A stretch of 10,551 nt of DNA, from positions 1 to 10,551 of the forward strand of contig CAZUMH010000106.1 in the NCBI GenBank assembly GCA_964621645.1, in the 5' to 3' direction. The translations under genes were made by a program, and so were the position numbers. The notes under the pieces were generated by a model. It searched no databases. It saw only the letters and a program-made list of their open reading frames with translations, and had not been told where the DNA came from. Below, in pieces: positions 5,845 to 10,551 of this stretch (within the stretch, counting starts at the first letter, position 1; every line of letters starts with the position of its first letter). Origin of the DNA: CAZUMH01 sp964621645. GTDB taxonomy: Bacteria > Zhuqueibacterota > QNDG01 > JAGLOF01.

Positions 5845-7077
5845 ATGTGTGAATGCGGTAGCGGCAAGCCGGTAAAAGAAAGTCAGACAGGGGCTTCTCA
5901 CCCTCCAGAACGCAGCGGAGATTCTGCAGCGGATACAGGAACGAGTCCGGAACCGCTCGCCTGGTTCCATTCCATGGTACCGAAAAACCTGAATTACGTT
6001 AAAAAAGAAAAAGAGAAAGGCAGAGGACTGGTGGGGATTATGTGTGAATATACACCCAGAGAGCTCATCTTTGCCGCCGGAGCCATGCCGGTCTGCCTCT
6101 GCGGGGGAGACGCCAATATGATCCCCGCAGCTGAGGAAACTCTGCCGGCCAATCTCTGCCCTCTCATCAAATCCACCTATGGGTACAGTGTCAAGCGGAT
6201 GAATCCCTTTCTTGAGAGAGCGGATTTGCTTGTGGCAGAGACTACCTGCGACGGCAAGAAGAAGATGTACGAACTCCTGAACAGACAACACCCCATGATC
6301 GTGTTGGAATTGCCGCAGAAGCCAGACACGGATCAGGCTTTTGCACACTGGCTAGAAGAACTGAAAATGTTACGGCGGGAACTCGAAATCCGTTTCAATG
6401 TCACTATATCGAATGCTGATCTTGAAGAAGCCATAAAAATGATGAACAGGGAGCGGGCCCTGAAGCGGAAACTGGCCGATCTAATGATGGAGGAGGAACC
6501 ACCGCTCAGCGGGCGGGAGCTTTTGGATCTAAAGGCTCTGGTCTCATGTATCCCCGCCGATATGGAACAATATGAAAAGGCGCTGGAAGTACTGCCCGGA
6601 CGCAGGCTCAATCCGCCGGCCGGCGAGAGAATCCGTGTACTTCTTACAGGAGTGCCGTTTCCGCATATGGCCGAACGGGTGCTGGATATTATCGAATCAA
6701 ACGGCGGTCTGGTCGTGTGTCAGGAAAACTGCACCGGAATCAAACCAGTCCTGGAGGACGTCACCGAAGGAAGCGGAGATCCGCTGAGAGCGATAGCGGA
6801 GAAATATTTTCATCTTCCCTGCTCGGTGATGACCGCGAATGAGGCGCGCCTTGAATCCCTGAGAGCGCTGGTAGACCGCTACCGTCCCCAGGCTATTATT
6901 GAGATCATCTGGCAAGCCTGTATCACATACGATGTTGAATCTTATCTGGTCCACGATTTTGTCGAGAAGGAACTGAAACTGCCCTATTTGAAGATAGAGA
7001 CGGATTATTCCCCTTCTGATTCGGCTCGTATTGCGTTGCGGGTAGAGGCACTATTCGAGACAATACAGAACCGCTAG
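5845..7077 (+). CDS. Double-cubane-cluster anaerobic reductase (2-hydroxyacyl-CoA dehydratase superfamily)
   Basis: The 410-residue protein belongs to the HgdB/BadD-like superfamily. Within it, it resembles the double-cubane cluster proteins (E. coli YjiM and a characterised Carboxydothermus protein), which carry two sulfide-bridged [4Fe-4S] cubanes and reduce small molecules using ATP-driven low-potential electrons. Family signatures are IMCEYTPRELIFAAGAMPVC (66-84), LCPLIKS (104-110), ETTCDGKKKMYELL (132-145), YFHLPCSVMT (321-330) and WQACITYDVESY (357-368). Candidate cluster cysteines are C67, C105, C135, C326 and C359, with C84, C86, C292 and C296 as others. The ATG at 5845 is chosen because GGAGGAGA precedes it; an upstream TTG at 5797 would add 16 residues without support. 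The N-terminus is unusual: MCECGSGK followed by a polar, probably disordered stretch to about residue 36. The physiological substrate is unknown. Its activator is encoded downstream. Confidence 0.88.
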   Translation: MCECGSGKPVKESQTGASHPPERSGDSAADTGTSPEPLAWFHSMVPKNLNYVKKEKEKGRGLVGIMCEYTPRELIFAAGAMPVCLCGGDANMIPAAEETLPANLCPLIKSTYGYSVKRMNPFLERADLLVAETTCDGKKKMYELLNRQHPMIVLELPQKPDTDQAFAHWLEELKMLRRELEIRFNVTISNADLEEAIKMMNRERALKRKLADLMMEEEPPLSGRELLDLKALVSCIPADMEQYEKALEVLPGRRLNPPAGERIRVLLTGVPFPHMAERVLDIIESNGGLVVCQENCTGIKPVLEDVTEGSGDPLRAIAEKYFHLPCSVMTANEARLESLRALVDRYRPQAIIEIIWQACITYDVESYLVHDFVEKELKLPYLKIETDYSPSDSARIALRVEALFETIQNR

Positions 7078-7088
7078 GAGCAGCTGTG

Positions 7089-7154
7089 TATCCCGTCATA
7101 TGAGAAGTGATCCGTTTATCCCGTCAGGATGGATCATGCCTGATGGACGGGATA
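7089..7154 (+). repeat. Direct and inverted repeats between reductase and activator genes
   Basis: TATCCCGTCA occurs twice (7089-7098 and 7117-7126), and the inverted copy GACGGGATA lies at 7146-7154. The second copy forms a perfect 9-bp stem with it (7117-7125 with 7146-7154, 20-nt loop), and the first copy could replace it. No T tract follows, so a role in mRNA processing or stability is more likely than termination. Confidence 0.5.
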
Positions 7155-7250
7155 TCGTTAGCGTACCGCTTCACCGGTCCCCTCTTTTACAAAGCCGCAA
7201 CTTGCCACTCGCATCTCAGCCCTGACGGCAACGGTAAAGGAAAGGAGATA

Positions 7251-8042
7251 ATGAAGATCTTTGCAGGAATCGACGTCGGGTCTCGAGCCGTTAAGCTTGC
7301 TCTGATAGACGAAAGAGAGCGGGTTATTGCGCAGAACCTGACCGATCAGGGTGTCAATCTGGAGAAAATAGCGCAGGATTTGCTTATCGAGACACTTTCG
7401 CGGAACAGTTTGAATGAGGCCGATATCCAGTATATCGTCGCCACTGGATATGGACGGGAAAGGCTCGAATTCGCCCATACAACAATTACAGAAATTACCT
7501 GCCACGCCCGGGGAGTGCATCAACAGCATCCCGCAGTCCGTACAATCATCGATATCGGCGGACAGGACAGTAAACTCATCCGCCTGGATGAGCGCGGTAA
7601 GGTGCGGGATTTTGTCATGAACGACCGCTGTGCCGCCGGTACCGGACGCTTTCTTGAGGTTGTCAGCAAGCGGCTCGATATCGAAGTGGACGACCTGGGC
7701 GATTTTGCCGAACGGGCCCGGCTGGCTGCCGCTATAAGCAGCATGTGTGTTGTGTTTGCCGAAACGGAAATCATCGGTCTTTTGGCAGACGGTGCCGAAA
7801 GGGAAAGCATCGTGGCCGGGGTGCAGAAATCCATCGGGTCCCGCATCGCGGCCATGGCCGGACGCACACTGGAGGAGCCGGTCTTTTTCACGGGCGGGGT
7901 GGCCTTGATATCCGGAATGTGCGGGGTTCTGGAATCCGCTCTGGAGCGGTCCGTCAACATAACTCGCAATCCCCAGCTCAGCGGGGCGCTGGGCGCCTCT
8001 CTTCTGGCCCGGGATAATTGGCTGAAGCAAATACATACATAA
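7251..8042 (+). CDS. ATP-dependent activator of the double-cubane reductase (BadF/BadG/HgdC family)
   Basis: This 263-residue cytoplasmic protein is a compact ASKHA-fold ATPase. Its dimer holds a single [4Fe-4S] cluster and hydrolyses ATP to drive electrons to the partner reductase. Visible motifs are the phosphate loop GIDVGSRAVKLALID (6-20), the second phosphate motif DIGGQDSK (101-108), the first cluster cysteine in NDRCAAGTGRFLE (C127), the second in SSMCVVFAETEIIG (C166), and the adenosine-site region FFTGGVALISG. The start is set at 7251, where AAAGGAGATA precedes the ATG; the open frame reaches back to 7107 but the added 48 residues look noncoding. The gene follows the reductase by 173 bp, which contains a hairpin, and the two are most likely co-transcribed. 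E. coli YjiL is the nearest named relative that I recognise. Confidence 0.9.
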   Translation: MKIFAGIDVGSRAVKLALIDERERVIAQNLTDQGVNLEKIAQDLLIETLSRNSLNEADIQYIVATGYGRERLEFAHTTITEITCHARGVHQQHPAVRTIIDIGGQDSKLIRLDERGKVRDFVMNDRCAAGTGRFLEVVSKRLDIEVDDLGDFAERARLAAAISSMCVVFAETEIIGLLADGAERESIVAGVQKSIGSRIAAMAGRTLEEPVFFTGGVALISGMCGVLESALERSVNITRNPQLSGALGASLLARDNWLKQIHT

Positions 8043-8065
8043 TGAGAAGTTCCCCTGCCCGCAGA

Positions 8066-8105
8066 GGAAAAAGGAGAATCCGGTAAACAGCGGCTGGATC
8101 CTCCT
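8066..8105 (-). terminator. Rho-independent terminator of the repressor/peptidase operon
   Basis: Read leftward, AGGAG (8105-8101) pairs with CTCCT (8076-8072) and ATCC with GGAT (8099-8096 with 8081-8078), separated by one mismatch. The loop is 14 nt. A run of T residues follows on the minus strand (A tract 8068-8072 on plus). It lies 37 bp beyond the peptidase stop codon. On the plus strand the hairpin is followed only by a T-poor stretch, so termination of the activator gene would be weaker. Confidence 0.6.
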
Positions 8106-8141
8106 CATATCCTTTACAAATCAGAACAGGGAAGTGGCACC

Positions 8142-9815
8142 TTATTCAGATACCGTGAAGATGACACGTACCATAACCCAGACTTCAACCGGCTGGTCTT
8201 GATACAGGGCCGGCTTCCAGCCGGTTTTCTTGACGGCGGCAAGAGCGGCGTCATTTAATTCGTCCACTCCTTTGGCAATGACCGCCCCCAGAACCTTGCC
8301 GTCCTTTCCGAGGTGAGCATTCACAAATACTTCCCCCTCAAGGCCTTTTTCAACGGCAGTTTTCGGGTAGACGACATTATTTTGCAGTGCCACCCATCCT
8401 CCGACCGGTTCAGGTCTCTGGTCAAATGGGGTGAAAGATGGCACATCCTCACTTTCGGCTTTTTCAGGGTTTGTCTCCTTTTGTGAGATAGTAGCTTTAC
8501 CGCCGGTCTTCTCCATTTTATTGTCCGTCAGGTGAAATCCCACCGGAATCTTCATAGTGACACCGATTGGTTTCCCTTTTTTCTTGGCGGGAATCCAGCG
8601 GGTCTTCCGGACGGCTTCCAGGGCGGCCTCGTCGCAGGCCTGCAGTCCCTTGACAACTTCGGCGCTTATAATCTGTCCTTTTTCATCGATCTTGAGTTCA
8701 ACGATGACCTCGCCTTCGATACCGGCCTTTTTGGCTATTTCCGGGTAGTGCAGATTGTTAGTGAGATCCTCCCATCCACCCACCGGAACAGGTATCTCAT
8801 CGAATGTTTCGAATGATACATCCTGAGCAACCGGAGTAACCGAAGTTGATTGAGATATCTGGTCCGAATTGCAGTTCCACGACAGGAGAATAAATAAGGG
8901 AAGGAGCAGTATGAGTATGGCGATACCTTTTCCTCTGCTATTCATTTTATTACCCTCCATTTGATAGGTGATGCGGCCTATTAGTTCTCGTTTTTTGCCC
9001 AAAAAACAGGAGCGGGAATCGAAGTGCCATTTGCCGAGTTTTACGGTCTCAGCCAGTTCCAGCAGAATTTGGGAATACCGCAGAGGAGGCGAGGACTGGG
9101 AGGGATCCAGGGAAAGGTCGTCGCAGGCCATTTCCCGCAGACGGTTTATCAAGTGATTCAGGAGCCAGACCAGGGGATGAAAGAAGTAGAGTGAACAGAC
9201 AAGAAACTGGAGCAGACGGCCCAGTCCGTCGTGGCGTTTGATATGGGCCAGTTCATGGCGCAGCACATGCCGCCGACAGTCATCTGACCAGTAATCCCAG
9301 GCCGGAGGCAGATAAATTCTATGGGGAAAAGGACCCAGTGTAAGTGGAATTGAGATACGGTCGGACTGATACAGCGATATTCCCTGTGGCATGAGTCCGC
9401 AATCGGGCAGTGGCACAGCCTTCCGTAATTTGAATTTGAGCACCGCAGTGTAGATCACGGGGAGGATGAGGAGTATCCCCGCCGCACCGAGCCAGCAGAA
9501 AAAGAGAATTATCCCAAGGCTCAGAGAAGGTGATGAAGAGGCGGCTCCTGGGACTATCACCGATGTGATTACAGGCACAGTAAGCTGGGAAATGGATCCG
9601 GATATATCCCCCAGTTGGAGAGAAGACAGGGTGAGAAACGGCGGCAGCAGCAGTTTGATGCATCCCGCTAAAGCGATGATATAGCGATATCGGGCCGGAA
9701 GAGAGCCGGTGTGAGCGAGCAGGAGGAGCACTATGAGTAGAAAAATCGTGTTTTGAATAAACACTGGAAAAAAGTAATTGATCCAGCGTCCTGCAAGATC
9801 AGCCAGCAGTTCCAT
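8142..9815 (-). CDS. BlaR1/MecR1-like M56 membrane metallopeptidase with two TonB C-terminal domains
   Basis: The 557-residue protein starts with a multi-spanning M56 domain: membrane segments near residues 15-35, 45-62, 100-125 and 200-220. The zinc site is HELAH (187-191), with Glu228 in REMACDD as probable third ligand. A further membrane segment (about 297-314) leads to an extracytoplasmic part. Instead of a penicillin-binding sensor domain, this part holds two TonB-type domains, about 340-427 and 465-555. Each opens with PVGGW, a Leu-x-Asn-Asn pair and YP, and contains EGEV and an AALEAVRKTRW- or AALAAVKKTGW-like helix, so they arose by duplication. A charged linker (431-460) separates them. 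By analogy with BlaR1, the protease would sense an envelope signal and inactivate the repressor encoded just upstream, which overlaps it by 17 bp. GGGAGG precedes the start. The signal is unknown, and no beta-lactamase gene is adjacent. Confidence 0.85.
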   Translation of the reverse strand: MELLADLAGRWINYFFPVFIQNTIFLLIVLLLLAHTGSLPARYRYIIALAGCIKLLLPPFLTLSSLQLGDISGSISQLTVPVITSVIVPGAASSSPSLSLGIILFFCWLGAAGILLILPVIYTAVLKFKLRKAVPLPDCGLMPQGISLYQSDRISIPLTLGPFPHRIYLPPAWDYWSDDCRRHVLRHELAHIKRHDGLGRLLQFLVCSLYFFHPLVWLLNHLINRLREMACDDLSLDPSQSSPPLRYSQILLELAETVKLGKWHFDSRSCFLGKKRELIGRITYQMEGNKMNSRGKGIAILILLLPLFILLSWNCNSDQISQSTSVTPVAQDVSFETFDEIPVPVGGWEDLTNNLHYPEIAKKAGIEGEVIVELKIDEKGQIISAEVVKGLQACDEAALEAVRKTRWIPAKKKGKPIGVTMKIPVGFHLTDNKMEKTGGKATISQKETNPEKAESEDVPSFTPFDQRPEPVGGWVALQNNVVYPKTAVEKGLEGEVFVNAHLGKDGKVLGAVIAKGVDELNDAALAAVKKTGWKPALYQDQPVEVWVMVRVIFTVSE

Positions 9816-10209
9816 TGTGGGCCTCCCGGATTTCGTTTTCCTTTTCTTGAAGCAACCGTTTCATCTGCTCGATATCCTTAAGATCAAGATCATTAAGATC
9901 CAGTAGATAGTTGGCCAGAGCCGGAATGGAGCCATTGAAAAAACGTCCCATCAGACGAGCAGTTTCATCCCTTACCAGCTGAGAGCGACTATGCCGGGGA
10001 GTATAGAAATTTACCAGACCGATTTTCTTAGATTCAAGGACGCCTTTGTTTACCAGCTTATTCATGACGGTCTGAACCGTAGTATAGGCTTTCTCCCCGG
10101 CAGGATAGGCATGCTCTACCACCTCTCTTACCGAGGGCGATTCCCCAAGCTCCCAAATAGCTTCCATGATTTCAAGTTCGCTCGGTGTCAACACGATTGC
10201 TTGTTTCAT
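9799..10209 (-). CDS. BlaI/MecI/CopY-family transcriptional repressor
   Basis: The 136-residue protein has the winged-helix DNA-binding domain of the family: LTPSELEIMEAIWELGESPSVREVV is the start in three short stretches (residues 7-31), and the recognition-helix region is AYTTVQTVMNKLVNKGVL (41-58). The C-terminal half (about 80-125) is helical and should form the dimer. The start at 10209 is chosen because AGGAGAG lies just upstream; the open frame continues to 10275, but that part covers the promoter and operator. The gene is the first of a two-gene operon with the M56 peptidase, the standard repressor/sensor pairing. A palindrome at its promoter suggests that it represses itself. Confidence 0.92.
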   Translation of the reverse strand: MKQAIVLTPSELEIMEAIWELGESPSVREVVEHAYPAGEKAYTTVQTVMNKLVNKGVLESKKIGLVNFYTPRHSRSQLVRDETARLMGRFFNGSIPALANYLLDLNDLDLKDIEQMKRLLQEKENEIREAHNGTAG

Positions 10210-10235
10210 TTTCTCTCCTATATGTATCATTAATC

Positions 10236-10251
10236 TACTATAACTATAGTA
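10236..10251 (-). promoter_or_regulatory. Operator palindrome for the BlaI-type repressor
   Basis: TACTATA (10236-10242) and TATAGTA (10245-10251) form a perfect inverted repeat with a 2-bp centre. TAC/GTA ends are common in operators of this family. It directly follows the -10 box and covers the predicted start point, ideal for repression. A second, imperfect site TACGATAGTA (10256-10265) overlaps the -10/spacer region and repeats the ATAGTA half. Confidence 0.65.
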
Positions 10252-10280
10252 AAGATACGATAGTAATAAGAGCATGTCAA
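10252..10280 (-). promoter_or_regulatory. Promoter of the repressor/peptidase operon
   Basis: On the minus strand a perfect TTGACA (10280-10275) is followed after 17 bp by TATCTT (10257-10252). Upstream of the -35 box are A-rich tracts (about 10281-10310) that resemble an UP element. Transcription should begin near 10245, inside the operator palindrome, leaving a leader of about 36 nt. Confidence 0.7.
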
Positions 10281-10319
10281 GTATTTTTTTATTTTTGTCG
10301 ATTTTTAATAAAGTCCCGC

Positions 10320-10347
10320 TTGATTTTCTCTAAATTTTTCTTATACT
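10320..10347 (+). promoter_or_regulatory. Possible promoter for the exonuclease gene
   Basis: TTGATT (10320-10325) and TATACT (10342-10347) are spaced by 16 bp, just before the ATG at 10358. Transcription would start only about 4-6 nt before that ATG, so the mRNA would be nearly leaderless unless translation starts at the in-frame ATG at 10367. Confidence 0.45.
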
Positions 10348-10357
10348 TAGGCTAACC

Positions 10358-10551
10358 ATGAGTGATATGCCCCCCCTGCTGAGAGAGCTGTCCCTCAACG
10401 CCTGCACGGTGTTCGATACAGAGACCACCGGTCTTGATCCCGGTGAAGATGATATTCTGGAGATCGGTATCGTCTCGTTGGATGATGGTGTTACATCCGA
10501 TACGTACGAGCAGCTTTTTCAGCCTTCCAAACCGATCCCTCCGCTGGTAAC
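10358..10551 (+). CDS. DnaQ-type 3'-5' exonuclease (DNA polymerase III epsilon-like), 3' end missing
   Basis: The first 64 codons of a gene that runs off the window. The segment VFDTETTGLDP carries the Exo I motif of the DEDD exonuclease superfamily (Asp20 and Glu22 bind catalytic metal), and DDILEIGIVSLDDG follows as in the epsilon subunit and related proteins. The visible part cannot show whether this is a proofreading subunit, a stand-alone exonuclease or a longer fusion (for example with a nuclease or helicase domain). The start at 10358 has only a weak TAGG upstream. It is transcribed divergently from the repressor operon. Confidence 0.85.
   Translation, partial: MSDMPPLLRELSLNACTVFDTETTGLDPGEDDILEIGIVSLDDGVTSDTYEQLFQPSKPIPPLV

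Noticed and set aside
7107..7250. N-terminal extension of the activator
   Set aside because: The extra 48 codons cover a hairpin and repeats, and a good Shine-Dalgarno sequence sits directly before the ATG at 7251.

Overview
The window looks like chromosomal DNA of an anaerobic, selenium-using bacterium. It encodes the selenocysteine factors SelA and SelB, a membrane iron-sulfur protein, and an oxygen-sensitive double-cubane reductase with its ATP-driven activator. A metallopeptidase carrying TonB-type domains hints at a cell with an outer membrane, but the phylum cannot be fixed from the sequence.

Positions 1-699 hold the 3' part of a GNAT-fold acyltransferase gene, clearly more AT-rich than what follows. 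Positions 865-5249 form a probable operon: a very small membrane protein, a polyferredoxin-like membrane Fe-S protein, selA and selB. The last three genes are linked by 8-bp start/stop overlaps. The small gene is the most interesting item. Its frame reads 40 codons, then an in-frame TGA, then Leu-Asp-Cys-Ile-Gly-Ile-Gly and a second TGA. That tail matches the C-terminal CLECIGIG signature that I recall for the small CD1871A-type CXXC membrane proteins of clostridia, with TGA in place of the first Cys codon. A hairpin with a GGGU loop starts just after the TGA, as expected for a bacterial SECIS element. I read it as a new UxxC selenoprotein encoded next to its own decoding machinery and a likely electron-transfer partner.

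Positions 5250-5844 contain no convincing gene but many hairpins, including two mutually exclusive ones, and probably act partly as a structured leader. Positions 5845-8042 encode a double-cubane-cluster reductase (2-hydroxyacyl-CoA dehydratase superfamily) and its ASKHA-type ATPase activator. Together they would perform ATP-dependent low-potential reduction of an unknown substrate.

On the minus strand, 10209-8142 is a BlaI-type repressor followed by an M56 (BlaR1-like) membrane peptidase with two tandem TonB C-terminal domains. The pair has a strong promoter with a perfect 16-bp palindrome on its start region and a terminator at 8066-8105. At the right edge, on the plus strand, begins a DnaQ-type 3'-5' exonuclease gene. 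No selD and no tRNA-Sec gene was found in the window.
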